Assembly: GCA_934045075.1 (NCBI GenBank)
Contig: OW203721.1
Span: 18,582,714-18,646,713 of the forward strand
Direction of reading: 5' to 3'
Source: Yponomeuta sedellus
Lineage: Eukaryota; Arthropoda; Insecta; Lepidoptera; Yponomeutidae
DNA: 64,000 bases
Shown here: positions 27,294 to 40,090 of the stretch, in pieces
Numbering within the stretch: the stretch's first letter is position 1
Layout: each line of letters opens with the position of its first letter
Notes under the pieces: model-generated
Told to the model about the DNA's origin: nothing
The model's input: only the letters and a program-made list of their open reading frames with translations
The model's database searches: none
Made by a program: the position numbers and the translations under genes

Positions 27294-27342
27294 GATTAGA
27301 ACTATTCTTCATCTTAACTGTAAGACGAAGAATAGTTCTAAT
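27294..27342. repeat. Small inverted repeat
   Basis: ATTAGAACTATTCTTC and GAAGAATAGTTCTAAT flank a short centre. It lies next to a (GATA)-tailed retroelement remnant. Confidence 0.5.
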
Positions 27343-28262
27343 AAATAATCTGTGCCCACCATTTTATATATTTATTAACGCCAAAGTTGTTGCGACGCGA
27401 TTATTCTAGTGATTAAGTTTGATTAATTGTATCGTTTTCTCGCAATTGAAAAACGATGTATGGTACACGTGAGGATTGATGTTTACAAACTCGTGACTAT
27501 GGTAAGCCCTCGATTTCATCTAGTGCTTACATATTCGTCTACTGGTTTGAAAACATCAATTTACCGCCCTAGTATCATAAATAACTATTAATTACACTTA
27601 AATGCGATTGCTGGCACTGCTACCTAGTCGTATCAAATAACAGAATAACTATGCGTTTACTAGACTTTTGGGTATAGGCCTATCTTTAATCTTCAATAGC
27701 TGTTGTTAGACACTATTTTGTTCTATACAGGAGTAGAGGGAAGAGCGAATGATCGTGCTCTTCCACTATGAAGGGAAATTTCCCGCCAGGCAGATTGTAT
27801 GCCTGGGGACGGCCGCTGTAGTTAGTCGGACGGTGATATTTAGGGTTCTTCCACGTACTCAAACTATTTTGTCAAACTGATTTGACCACGTGGAAAATTC
27901 GTTCCTTGTGGTCAATATGGTATGTCATGTGAAATACTTTGATTGTGCGATGCAGGAATGTTGGAGGTTTAGTGCGCGCGCAGAGTCGACATGTGCTCGC
28001 CACTGGAGTAAACAAGATAAAAATTAAACCTTTTCGCGTTTTGGTTCACCCTTAAAATTACATACTTTGATGAAGTTATTATGTACTTGTGTTAACACGT
28101 GTAATTAACACAAGTGAAACAAGATTTTAATATCTATCGGAAACTTCTCCTTCTAAGATCGTATATTTGGAGAACCAATTAGGGCACCCTTTAATACTCC
28201 AGACCCGACACGCACATTGTCTATTTTATTAAGACATATCATTGTAACCATAATTTAAAAAA

Positions 28263-28410
28263 GCATTCTTCTTCTTCTTCAGGCTATATTAGTCCACTGC
28301 TGGACATAGCCCTCCCCTAATGAGCCCCATAGCGCCCTGTCTTCTGCTTGCCGCATCCAGCATCTGCCGGCAGTTTTTCGCAGATCGTCATCCCCTGGTC
28401 GGAGGGCGTA
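28263..28410 (+). mobile_element. Family B interspersed repeat
   Basis: (TTC)n followed by the same consensus as at 63787, extending through GCATCTGCCGGCAG. Confidence 0.6.
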
Positions 28411-29034
28411 CTACACTTCAAAGAATATTATTAAAAAAAACAATTCAGGGCAAAATTTGCGTAAAAAAATATTAGGGCTAAAAGTAGTAAAATCGAAAAC
28501 TATGTTCGAGCAATAGTCAGCGCCGGCCACCTCGGTTATTTTTTTACGTATTTACGCATTTCTTACGAATATAGTCTTAACCATTTAACGTAATAATAAT
28601 TATTTTTCAACACTGCGGAACTTCATAATGAATTAGGGTTTACCCTTTTGAACCAAAAGTATTATCATAAATGTTACGAAACATATCGTAATAAAAAAAA
28701 ATACATTTCCTGAAAATATCGCTAATTATTTCAAAATTTCGTTGCAATTAAAATTATAACAAAACGACCGTTGATACCTTGCTCTCGATTTACTAAAGCA
28801 CACTCATATTAGCAGCTTAAACATACTAAACCAGCGTATGTTCAATAAAATATGACGTCAACATATTGACATTATACTAGATACGAGTACATGGAAACTT
28901 GATGAACTGTCAAAGATAATAATGGATGGACATTAATGGTTGAGATAGACCTACTTGTTAGTTAGATATGTTGATATGTAAACATCTCAGACACTAGAGT
29001 TTCCTCACGACGTTATCCTTCATAGTTAGCAAAC

Positions 29035-29145
29035 TGTACAAGAAGTACAAGAAGTTAAGTACTTTGTTTTCGAAGTTAATTTGTAGTATGAAATAGGTAC
29101 TACAAATTAACAAAAGTACTTAACTTTGAAAACAAATTCATTTTG
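29035..29145. repeat. Imperfect hairpin, about 45-bp arms
   Basis: GTACTTTGTTTTCGAAGTTA and the matching right arm face each other around a short ATGAAATAGGT loop. Probably two opposed SINE pieces, since the AACAAAGT block is part of the tRNA-derived SINE. Confidence 0.5.
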
Positions 29146-30030
29146 TGGTACATGTCAGGATTCAAACCTATTATATAAACCTAATACATTTTATAAGCAA
29201 AAACTGTACACTGATAAGATCACCACGTGAAAAAGTTTATTTGGTAAATTGATGCCGACTTCGTGTATCGCTAACAAGCGACGCATGTCACGTGGTCTTT
29301 AGGGCTTTTATCATAAGTTAATTACACGTAGGTGTATTGTCGAATTGGCGGCTAATTGACTTGAACGCTTTTAGCGATTAGTGTTGGTGTAGGTACAATA
29401 TCCTTTTAGCGTGAAACGTCGTTTTAATTGGAATAAATAAATATTATGAAGAAGTTCTCAGAAAAGGCAGCTTGGTCCGGGAGGGTTTTTTTGGAATCAA
29501 GCCATAAGGGTCAGCGCATACTGGAAACAATACTGAGACAGACGTTGCTATAAAAATACATAATAAACAATTTTAGCTACGCGAAATTGTAGGTAGACGC
29601 TATTGTATTGCTATACAAAAAATAATGTAAGTGAAATGTTAGCTTAAAGAATATAAAAAAATCAGTGATCGCCATCAAAACAGAACTAATCTGGAATGAA
29701 TCTTCCCTTCCAAAGTAATATTGATCAACTGTATTATTCAACTGTATTAATCAACTGTATTATTTTATTCTTCATTTTTTCACGGCATTCCAACAAAATA
29801 ACACGATTACACATTATTTTGTTGTTTGGACCGCACGTTAAAAAACCGTTAAGAAATATGCACATTTTTTTCAACTACAAAACATAACATCATTCGGGTA
29901 CATTTTATTTAATTTTTGTCTATCTATGCACTGTGAATAATTTATTTTACAATATGAATTAAATGTTTTGTCCGGACATTGGTGGCATCATTTTTTCGTA
30001 GCATTTTTGTGACGTCATAGGTTGTCAATC

Positions 30031-30150
30031 TTATTCATCATCATCATCATCAACCCATTATGTCCCCACCGAGGGGCACGTGACGGGTCTCTTCCCTGAG
30101 GAAGGTATAGGCCATACTCCACCACGGGCGCCATATCCGGATTGGTGGAG
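30031..30150 (+). mobile_element. Family A fragment beside an (ATC)n run
   Basis: A short (ATC)n run leads into CAACCCATTATGTCCCC and the start of family A. Confidence 0.55.
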
Positions 30151-31646
30151 GTCAATCTTATTGCTACTCGTACCATACGTTACCGTGAAGCTATGTAGCA
30201 TTAAGATCGCCTATGTGCAAAATTTTTATGCAATAATGAATTTTAATAATAATAATAATAAAGGGGCTAGTTGCATAATCTTAGTAACTAAGCGATTTAA
30301 GACGTTTGGAGTGATTAAGCAAGTCCGAAAATGCGCACATAAGCTAAAGCGCTGTTTTGTATCTATGTGCATAATTATTGTGTAACTTATCGAAAAGCAT
30401 CTACTTTAAAGAAAATAAAAAAATGTAAAAGTGATTTGCTATAAATACATATTCATAGCAAATAATATGTAATTATACGTATTTACAGCAAAAATATGTC
30501 ATTTTTAACAGTTTGTTAGCGTTAATGATTTTGATAATCTTCACCGCTTCACGAAGTTGACTCAGATGTGATAGTAATTTATGCAGCTTTAGTGAAAACA
30601 ATGTGCCTTTATGTTTAATAATCAATCAGGAGTAATGTATACATTAGCCGAAGCTAAAAAAATTTAATTAATGCAATACAGAAATGCGGTACAGCTGGGA
30701 ATACACCCTGCAGTGGGGCACTCATATTATGGACGCTAAATAAAACAAAATTTTTTCGCCATTTCGGTGATGGCTTCATAAAATAATTTCGTGACTTTAA
30801 TAATAATATAGAACAATCCCTAGTTTCACCTGAGCTTTCTGAACCATCCAGTGTGCAATACTACATTCGCAAAAGATTATTGCAAAGATTTAACAAAATG
30901 TGCGAAAAACATTTTTTTTTTCTCCATAAGTCAAGTATTACAAACACTACATCAATTTTATTAAGACATATTTTTAGCAGATTACCTGTTACTAGAATCG
31001 TTTAGTTTTAATGACAACAAGCATTTGAATAAAATATAACCTCAGAAAAGAATCATGTAGTACGTACTTATTTTACTTACCTGGAAAAAAAGCCCAGTTT
31101 CCTTGAGATTTTGCGAAAATTCTTGCGTAACGTTTCTCTTTACGACACTCGTGAGTTTTTAGCAACAATTTGAATAAGGAACAGGGAATCCGGGTGCGCG
31201 GTACGAACACCCCGTTGCTATGGTCATCGCTAGGCGCGATCGCGCGCTCTTTTCATGGACTATCGCATGAGAAATTCAATGTCAAACAAAAGCTAGCGGT
31301 TCAAGGAAAGTACAAGGACTAATTGTACTAATTTGTAAACTAATTGTATCAAAAATACACGTCATTCTTATTCTATGTTAGTACATATTATTAAAAATAA
31401 TTAAGTACTTATTTTTCTAATACGTAAGCTACTTATGTACTCAAAACATTTGTAGTGCCCTTATAGGGCTCATCTTGCGGACCATTATTTATCTGTACCA
31501 CATGAAGCCATAAACGTACTTGAAATCTATAGACGAGTAAAGTGCCTCTACATACGTTAATTAGTAATCCATACATGAACATCTCGGTTGTCATTCTCGG
31601 GTATGTAAAAAAAAATTAATATCTTAAATTATAATATCTAATCTAA
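30151..31646. other. No supported gene
   Basis: AT-rich, with a GC-richer patch near 31190-31240. Nothing recognised. Confidence 0.55.
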
Positions 31647-32374
31647 AATGTATCTAAAATATAAATAATTATATTTTGGAACCAAAAATATATCTTCCTT
31701 TGATATTAACCCTTTGTTTGGCCCCACTGCTGGGCCACGGGTCTCTCTCTGCAAGTCTTCATTAACGGCAGGCAACACGTTAATGAAACGTGAGAAATAT
31801 GTCATGCAATGTTGCCTACCCCTCCGGGAAACAGGTGTGAGTATATGTTGTCTTATGATATTCTTCACGAGACATTATTATTTTTTGGCTGGAATCTCTT
31901 TATTAATTTCTAGCTGGATCTATAAGGGCTTTGGTGGTAGTGGACCAGTAAAACGTATGCTTTATATTGGTGAGGTCGTGAGTTTGAATCCCCACCATTT
32001 AATGCATTTTAATGTATCTAAAATATAAATAATTATATTTTGGAACCAAAAATATATCTTCCTTTGATATTAACCCTTTGTTTGGCCCCACTGCTGGGCC
32101 ACGGGTCTCTCTCTGCAAGTCTTCATTAACGGCAGGCAACACGTTAATGAAACGTGAGAAATATGTCATGCAATGTTGCCTACCCCTCCGAGAAACAGGT
32201 GTGAGTATATGTTGTCTTATGATATTCTTCACGAGACATTATTATTTTTTGGCTGGAATCTCTTTATTAATTTCTAGCTGGATCTATAAGGGCTTTGGTG
32301 GTAGTGGACCAGTAAAACGTATGCTTTATATTGGTGAGGTCGTGAGTTTGAATCCCCACCATTTACTGGTTACG
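31647..32374. repeat. Recent 364-bp tandem duplication
   Basis: Copy 1 is 31647-32010 and copy 2 is 32011-32374. I see one internal base difference (GGG/GAG near 31828 and 32192) plus divergence at the very end (after about 32363). The unit spans a family A fragment and the head of a tRNA-derived SINE. Confidence 0.9.
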
Positions 32375-32466
32375 TATATTTGTGGAATTGTTTTAGCAAT
32401 ACCACTCTCTAACCGCGAAACGTTAACGGTATGTGTTAACGTACCGCCGTTAACGTAAACGTTAAC

Positions 32467-32518
32467 GGTGAGGTATGTTAACCTTTAACGTTAACGTTAA
32501 AGGTTAACATACCTCACC
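32467..32518. repeat. 52-bp perfect palindrome
   Basis: Each 26-base half is the exact inverse of the other, centred on AACGTT. It is preceded by further GTTAACG repeats (32420-32466) and lies within a tRNA-derived SINE copy that it interrupts. Confidence 0.92.
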
Positions 32519-32620
32519 TCTTGAAATCGCCATTCCAAGGTGGGTATGCGAGGTAATTAAGCCCATACTCTCCCTCTAACAGAAGGCTTGTGCCTTGATG
32601 AATGTCAAGATATATTACAT

Positions 32621-35265
32621 AGGCTAAACAAATATTGGATGGCGTTAAAAATAATTTTACTATGAAGTAACTACGACTATTAATTGAACTAATAAAAGTA
32701 TGTTTTAAAAGGCTCAATGTAAGCTTAATTATGTTAAAATCATAGCCAAATCACTTTATCACACTCTTTTTTTCTTATAAACTTAGTAACTACATTTTGC
32801 AATAAAATGTGACCATTGTAAATTGTAACTCCAACGACAAAGACTGCCAACCTCCAGTGATGGAAAAGCACTCAAAAAAGAAGAACATTTTACTTAAAAA
32901 AGTAAATTCCTGAATTAAATCGATTCCTAAAGTGATCCTAGCCGAGCCAAACGAGCCAAATTAAATAAATTTTCGAATTTTTTGTATAAAAAATAACAAT
33001 CGGCTCTGATACGTTGTCTTTTGTTAAGTTTCTAATCCTATTATTTTTACAATGCCCTTTTGGAACAGTTTTTACCAATTATATTAACAATAATATTCAA
33101 TACGAAATGGTGTTAAAGTACCTCATGCATAGGTTTTTGACGTTGACTGTACACACAGAAAGCTGCGACACATGGCATGCGTATGATGTCAGCACAATGT
33201 GAGTATAGTGTGAAACCAAAATGCAATTTTTTCAATGTATACCTATTTATCCATTATTTATGAGTATATGAAAAACTATTGCTGGCGAACCATTATCACT
33301 GAGCTGCAGCAATTTATTTTAGCTATAGCCATCTTATTACTTACAATAGTAATTTAGTTACACTTAATCCATATTTAAAAATATTAAGAATTTTTGCGGT
33401 ATTTAAAGTGCTGTTCCCTGAGCTGTAACAAATGTTTGAATTTTCACGTAATATCACATTTGGGTTATGTAAAGTAGAATGCTTAACCAAATAATAAAAA
33501 ACGAAACATAACTGGATGCCCCAAAGAAGAAACGATATTAAATTTTCGCCAAAAACCATTAGTAATGTTTTTTGGCTTTAATAAAATGTATTAAAAGACG
33601 GCAGCATACAAGCACCAAACGTATCGTGATTATAGTGTACACTCTATAGTAAAAAATATACTATATTATGAAAACTGGTCAGTCGAACTCCCAGAAACGT
33701 ATTTTTTAAACATAAACAATTTTTAAAATAACCAAAATATTGATTATTGAATAAAAATAAATGGAACGCGGTGCGAGGCTAATATCACGCTCAAGTGTTT
33801 ATTAAACTAGTAGACAAATATTACGAAAAATCTTCTTTTTTTAAAAATCTTGTTATAATTTTTTGTCGGTCGGTTGTGCTTCTATTCAGTCCTTTAAAAT
33901 ACCTACCCTTAAACCCATCAGTACTTTAGATAAGTACTTATTTTAGAACAAAGTCTCGTAGCCAAGGGGTTTGATGTAATTATTATTACTACTGTAGAAA
34001 ATTATAGTTACAGTTGCCACTAGATAGAATAAATAGCTGCTCCGCTCCGCTCCGCGAGGTCCGCTCTGAAGGGTGAAGATGCATAAAAGCAATCTCAAAT
34101 ATGTACGCTTCATACATTATAAGGCGTCACGTGAGGGAGTGACATCAGGAAGTCCGATTTCAAAAAGTTGACATAGGTAGACACGTGACTTTTTTGACTT
34201 TTCGTAGAGTCGTAGAGACAATAATGGTACTATTTTATTATTACCTTTTAACGTTTCCTATTCTAAACGCGTGGCCGTAGATAGAGTAGAACTATAGATC
34301 AAGGCACAGTGTAACCGTTTTCACGTCGGTGAATATTATTTGTTTGTGTGCGTGAATGTTGCCACAGTAAAAGTGAATTGCCATAATGAGGGATAAAATA
34401 TTTCAGTCGTTCATAGGCCATGAATAAAAATGCAGATTTAGTTTTGAATTTTATTAATCATACATGTCTGACAATTGTTTGCAGAACGTAGCAAACGTTT
34501 TATAAACAATTGTCATTTTGTATAATTAAAAATACGTTTTATTTTACACGTTTAAATTTTACAAGTTAAGGCGCTTAGGGACGCTATCTAGGACCACCAA
34601 TGGAATACAATCATAAACTGTTTTATTAATAAGTTTATTTCATATAAAAATTCACCATATAAAAAATCTTTCGAAGGGTACCTCAGACCACCAAAATGTA
34701 AATTTTGTCGAAATGTAGAGAGCATAATATTCGAGCATTTGATGTAGGTGACCAGTTCTCTCTTCTAAATGCTAGCACCCATTTTTCCAGAACAGAACTA
34801 TTTTGAAGAAATCTGGAAAAGAAACATTGCTAATATTAATAAATATTGGTATACATTAAAATATAATAAGTAATATAATAACTTTAGTATATTATTCGCG
34901 ATACTCATACATAGCTGTTGTATATTGAACGGGTCGATTATTTATTATTACGTTTTACCTAATAAACGATCGCGGCTAGACGGTATTGTACGAGATTCAT
35001 TGATACAAATTCAAATTTGAATTCTATACTGAATTCAAGGGCACATTGCTTGCGGCAGAATGCACAAAAACACCAAAAGGGTTCTTGCGATAAATTCGAG
35101 TCGACACATTTTCTGCTGAGTGGAATGAATGCTGAAAAATTATATGGGCAACAAGTCACATAGGAAGGCGATGCAGCTATCTAACAAAGCATCAGGATAT
35201 TATATTTGATAATTCAGTGCTGTAGCCGTAATGTTTTTTTCTCTATTGTTTTTATTATAGATTTC
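32621..35265. other. Intergenic
   Basis: Only the MITE fragment at 34566-34645 and a short (CTCCG)n at about 34028-34055. Confidence 0.55.
34566..34645 (+). mobile_element. Fragment of the TTAA-flanked MITE family
   Basis: It begins TTAAGGCGCTTAGGGACGC and continues CACCAATGGAATACAATCAT, matching the outer part of the MITE at 10380-10748. Confidence 0.5.
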
Positions 35266-35360
35266 GATATCAACCCTTGTATGTCCATAACTCTGGAGCA
35301 CGGGTCCTGCATCGCAGAAAGGTTAGGCCATACTCCACCGCAGGGGCCAAGCCCGGGTTA
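35266..35360 (+). mobile_element. Family A retroposon, 5' fragment
   Basis: About 95 bp from ATATCAACCCTTGTATGTCC to the CCAAGCCCGGGTT block. Confidence 0.6.
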
Positions 35361-36469
35361 TAGTTTTAGGTACATTTGATTTTTAATAACGATACATTAT
35401 GTATTAAAGATTCATAATATATTTTGATTACGTTTGTAACTTAATATCTGTACAAGGACAAGCCGTCGAAGTCTGGGACTTCGAGTTAAGTAATGATCAC
35501 GCATCGTTGCCAGATATACGATTTAAATCGTATTCATACGATGTTTTACATTTATGTTGCATATACTCGTACGATCAAGGGGCAGAAATCGTACGTAAAC
35601 ATACGACTTTTTTTAGATTTTATTCAACCAAAGTACTAATACCATCATAGCACGTCACTATTTATTCTTTTACTTACTAAGTAGCAACCCTTAAGGTAAA
35701 TCTAACTAATGTGCGACTTTACCGGTTACTTGTTTTTGTGACACAGATTATGAACGCTGCTTCAGTTCAGTCAATCTTATTAAAACAAAGATCCGAAATA
35801 GGCTGAGCAATGAAACTCTAAACGGCACACTTTTGGCAAAACAACATATTAAGCGCTATGGGTGTTGTGTGGATTTTTCTCAAACAAGAGCAATAATATT
35901 AACATTACAGTAAAACCCTTTACGGGGATAAATAAAAACCTAAAAATAGTGTGTTTATGTTTAATCGATTGTTTACTTTAAAGTAATAAAACAAAGGTTT
36001 TGAAAACGTTCTGTTTTTTTAGCAGCCTTCTTAGGGAATACTACTTTTTATTTTCCCATCGTACGGTCGCTTATAACGTCTGCCAACACGGTCAAGTAAT
36101 GATCGGGATTTTCGACATAAACGGATGGCAACATTTTTTTACTCTTCGTTTTTTTAGGTTAGGAAAGAAAATTCCATTAAATTGCTTTTCTTACGGACTA
36201 GTTGCAAAGCTACTAGTTGAAACTTAAATAAAATACTCAACATAAGGCAACCTTGGGCTTAACAATAATTGAAACACAATAATTACTTACCTATCAAAGG
36301 AAACTTCCCCCAAAGCTCTTTCTTAACGATTTCTGCATACGAGTACACTACAATTCACCATACTTTCTCTATTTAGGTCACTTTTAATATATCATTTCAC
36401 AAATACACGGTTGCTCTTCGAAACGGCTAGCGTAGCGTTAAATATGATAAAATTTTCAAAATCTTGTCG

Positions 36470-36515
36470 TTTGTTTGCCCCCAAAAACGTCAACTTGACA
36501 CTGGGGGCAAACAAA
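36470..36515. repeat. 13-bp perfect stem with 20-nt loop
   Basis: TTTGTTTGCCCCC pairs exactly with GGGGGCAAACAAA across 20 bases. GC content in the stem is far above the surroundings. No flanking A or B box was seen. Confidence 0.6.
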
Positions 36516-37717
36516 AAAAGCAGTTACACTTTTGCTGTTTACTCTATCTCTTTCTCACCCATGGTCGCTACGAAGTTTGTTTCATTTAAAACTTGTATGT
36601 GTGCGCTGTGGCTTGCTCTATAGTTTTACTCCCTCTACGCGCGTGGCACTATGAGTCGTACATACGTCATTTAGTTGGATTACTCAGGGTCCAGTGTTGC
36701 CCTAAGAAAAAGCTGAAATCACGGGAAAATCGTATTTTTATTTTATAAGACTCTGCAGACTAAGACTTCAAGTGCAGTTCTTGGAATATTTTCAGTGTTT
36801 TATGTGATATTATTATTATCTTTGTTTATCTACGATAGCATTCATACTCTGCACTATTGTGTACGTAAGAAAAAAATTAACATCTACTAAAGGATTTAGC
36901 TCTTTTATTTGGTAATCTGAGCTAGGTAGGTATTTATTTTTGGAACAAATTGTGGAGGGTGCCTTCTTTCGGCTTACAGTTTTATCTTTTGAACCGTAAT
37001 AGGTAGTTAAATTTTTCACAGAAAACACGCTAGGCATTTTACTTGTAAATCGCGCGCATTACACAATGCGATGTAAGACGTTTGGACGCTAATAATCCAG
37101 TTGAAGTGGAGAAAGGTTGTGGTCAGGCGGTCGATGGACTGAGACAGTCACATCGTGGTATCCGAGGTTCGGCGCAAAACAGCCCTTTAACTAGCAATTA
37201 ACCATAATCTTATCAACAAATTCACTTTAAAAATATGCAGAGATGCTCAACAATTAGTTACAATCATACTTTTCGTAGGTAATAATAAACTATAATTATC
37301 TAAATTTGGTTCAACCTTTGGGCTCATTAGGGGAGGGCTATGTCCAGCAGTGGATTAATATAGCCTGAAGAAGAAGAAGAAGAAATTTGGTTCGCCATTG
37401 TTCTGACCTGTGGCAAAGAAGACAATGATATTCATTGTGTGTGTGGGCCACATTTTTGTAGCTCACACACTGAATGTGGACTGCAAATTTTTTTCGTCTC
37501 TGTTTAACTTTTTTGTTCTATTACATTTTATTGACTACTGTACCTTACTATCTCTTTCTACAGTAGCAGTCTGAGTATCATTCATGGTTTGTTTGCCAAA
37601 TATTTACACAAATCTATACGATCGTTTCAAATGTAAATATTTATACGGATCTGCATAATGTAAATTTGCGAATGTTAATTAATGTGTCAGTAATTTATTG
37701 GACTGTAGCATTTTTTT

Positions 37718-37860
37718 TAATAAGCCTTTTTTGTCCCGCTGCTGGGCAAAGGCCTCCCTCCCTTCCTGCCCTCCATTTCTTCCTGTCTCCAATCACCCCG
37801 CAGCATCCCGGGAAGAATGCATCTAGGTCCTCCCGCCTTAGACTGTCACGACGTCACATT
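37718..37860 (-). mobile_element. Short LINE 3' end fragment
   Basis: It carries the CTGCTGGGCAAAGGCCTCCC block shared with 7050-7080, followed by a diverged Cys/Pro-rich reading. It is too short to classify further. Confidence 0.5.
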
Positions 37861-38294
37861 ATAAAGATGTCAAAATGCCAAATGTTAGTCAATTGGAATG
37901 TTAATTCTTACATATACAGAAAAACGACAGACACAAAAACGATATACTTTTTTGCATCTACATTAATGCAAAAAAATATATCGTTTAATTCAACGTCAGA
38001 CAGATCTTTTTTTAAATTTCGATTAATTGAATTTAAGAGTCAAAAATAAATCATGACATCTAAATTGCTAATAAATCATGACATATTTTCATGTCTTTAA
38101 GTCCCAAAGAACATTTTTCTTTTTGTAGGTAAGCCATTTATCATCAGATGCGTTTGTAAGTAGTATAATAATTCTAACAATTCCTATCTGAAACGAAACA
38201 CTATAGGTATAATCTACAGACAGAAAATCTACCTTTCCATGCGTGCATTCTACCGAGTTACGTTACGGGCGAATTTTTAACTATAATGTAAAGG

Positions 38295-38554
38295 TACAGT
38301 CTATTTATTCTTACTTGTCCAATTTAGTAAACAAGATTCTACCCGTAAACTGTAACTTTTTAGTCCAAAACTGCCATATTTCCATAAATGAAGTAACTTG
38401 TAACACTCTTTTAGATAACACGCTACCAATTTTATAACATAGTTCATGATAGTTCATGAATTTGCGAGAAAATGTCTAGTTTAGGCATCTAATCTCAATT
38501 TTAAGGTTAGAATCTTGTTTACTAAATTGGACAAGTAAGAATAAATAGACTGTA
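38295..38554. mobile_element. MITE-like element with 47-bp perfect inverted ends
   Basis: The ends at 38295-38341 and 38508-38554 are exact inverse complements (for example ACTTGTCCAATTTAGTAAAC at the left). The 166-bp middle shows no coding potential. Confidence 0.7.
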
Positions 38555-38686
38555 GATGAGCTGTTGATTGTACCAGTTCGGAATTCAGAGTAACAATACA
38601 TTAATATTGATCCCTATAGTAAATCAGTACTTGTTGATTTTTTCGGTTATTCCTGTGGTAACCACAGAAAATTTGCTGTCCCTTAC

Positions 38687-38779
38687 CGATGTACAGGTCA
38701 GAATGGGCCTCCTTCAGGGACTTTTGGGTCAGCGAGGGTGATGCTCGCGGCATGTTATTCAAATTCATTGCTATTGTAC
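38687..38779 (-). pseudogene. Duplicated partial copy of ferlin exon 23
   Basis: The bases from about 38698 to 39055 repeat ferlin exon 23 and its upstream intron (43906-44256) with few differences. The ctaccag acceptor is kept and the first ~30 codons stay open (GTIAMNLNNMPRASPS...). The copy breaks off after KEAH, but the foreign sequence beyond gives a good donor, ATCG|GTAAGG, so the 93-bp exon would splice in the original phase. It lies downstream of the gene's stop codon. It may be a dead fragment or an unused alternative exon. Confidence 0.6.
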
Positions 38780-39055
38780 CTGGTAGGGATATTTTTTTAA
38801 ATACGTAGGTATATCTCGAAAGTAGATCTCTGTAATAAGATCCACCGACTAATCTTAGAAGTACAAATTTGCGGTTGAGGCATTATACTCGCCTAGGAGT
38901 TAGAGCGACGAAGTAGAAGATAAGAAGTCACGCCTAAATACTAGTAAGAGACCAAGATACGAAAATCGCCACTGACTACCAAAACGGTGTCGTAGTGGAT
39001 TCGATTCACTCTGGGGACCGCCGCAGTTTGTTAGAAATAGCCACATTCTAGATGT

Positions 39056-40090
39056 ACGCTTAGGCCCCTGCTCCATCTCGTACTAGCAGCTATACTAGCT
39101 CTATGCTCGACGCACGCTATCGTAGCGCTCTCTAGCGCTGAAAAATCACACTGTTACGAAGTAACGAACAACAGCACCTACAAAACTCTGCAGCAGTTAT
39201 GTAGTTTGTTCTAGGTTTGATCAAAAGATGGCGCTTGGCTTAAATGGAAAAGTATTTATATTGTGTAAATACAAGATTACAATACAACAATCCCACCATA
39301 TTATGGGTATTAAAACATTCAGAAACTTATATTAATATAAAACATGATAAAACCAAGGATAATTATAGACAGGAGTCATATTCCCATAAAAAAGTACTCT
39401 GCTAATTTATTAGCATAAAATTATGTATTATTGCCAGATGTCACTACCATCTCGACCGCTAGTTATTTAGAAAACCGACAGATAGCCTGGCGAATTTTCT
39501 CTCGACTATGCTAATGTAACGTTTTCTAGTGTTAATGTAGAGAACAAGTTCGTTCGTTACCAAAATACCGTACTTTAAGCACCTTAATCTTGTGGTGATG
39601 AGGAGGTGATCAGACTGAATATCATCGATCGGCGACAGAAACAGCACCGTGTCAGCGCTTCATGCGATCTCGATGTTTTTGCCTAAGTTCGTAGATGGAA
39701 AATGCGTGAAGTGCTTTCAGCCTCTCTTCTCTTGACGATAATTTAGTCAACTTGCGTAACAATTGAGTTAGTTAATTTAGCAATAAACTATGATGATGAT
39801 GTTGCTTTCAGTTTCTGATGCACTCTGAAGTATCAATAAGTTAAATTCTATTTCATACCACTAAAATGTTATTTTTTACTTATGTATTGCTTTTATTTGT
39901 GACGCAATTTGAACATGAACGCGTTTGAACGCGATGAGAGTAGAGGGACAGAATCTAGCTCGTATATTTCACACACGTCTTCGTTTGAGGCTCTCGGCAA
40001 CAGATCCCTTTCCCATTGCTATTATTGCGTTCCAAATTGTTCAATTTTTCACAAATTACGAATTAGTCAGCGTTTTAGAACTTATAGGTA
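39056..40090. other. No supported gene
   Basis: Sequence between the duplicated ferlin exon fragment and the palindromic MITE. No exon-like signal found on either strand. Confidence 0.5.

Larger units (their letters stand above)
25746..30030. other. Intergenic with scattered repeats
   Basis: Holds family A (26239-26405), family B (28263-28410) and two small hairpins. No coding exon recognised. Confidence 0.55.
35361..38294. other. Intergenic
   Basis: Holds the hairpin at 36470-36515, a family B fragment (37310-37386) and a LINE fragment (37718-37860). No coding exon recognised. Confidence 0.55.

Noticed and set aside
31638..32458. Repeated 76-126-codon open frames
   Set aside because: They arise from the 364-bp tandem duplication of SINE and family A sequence, with no protein motif.
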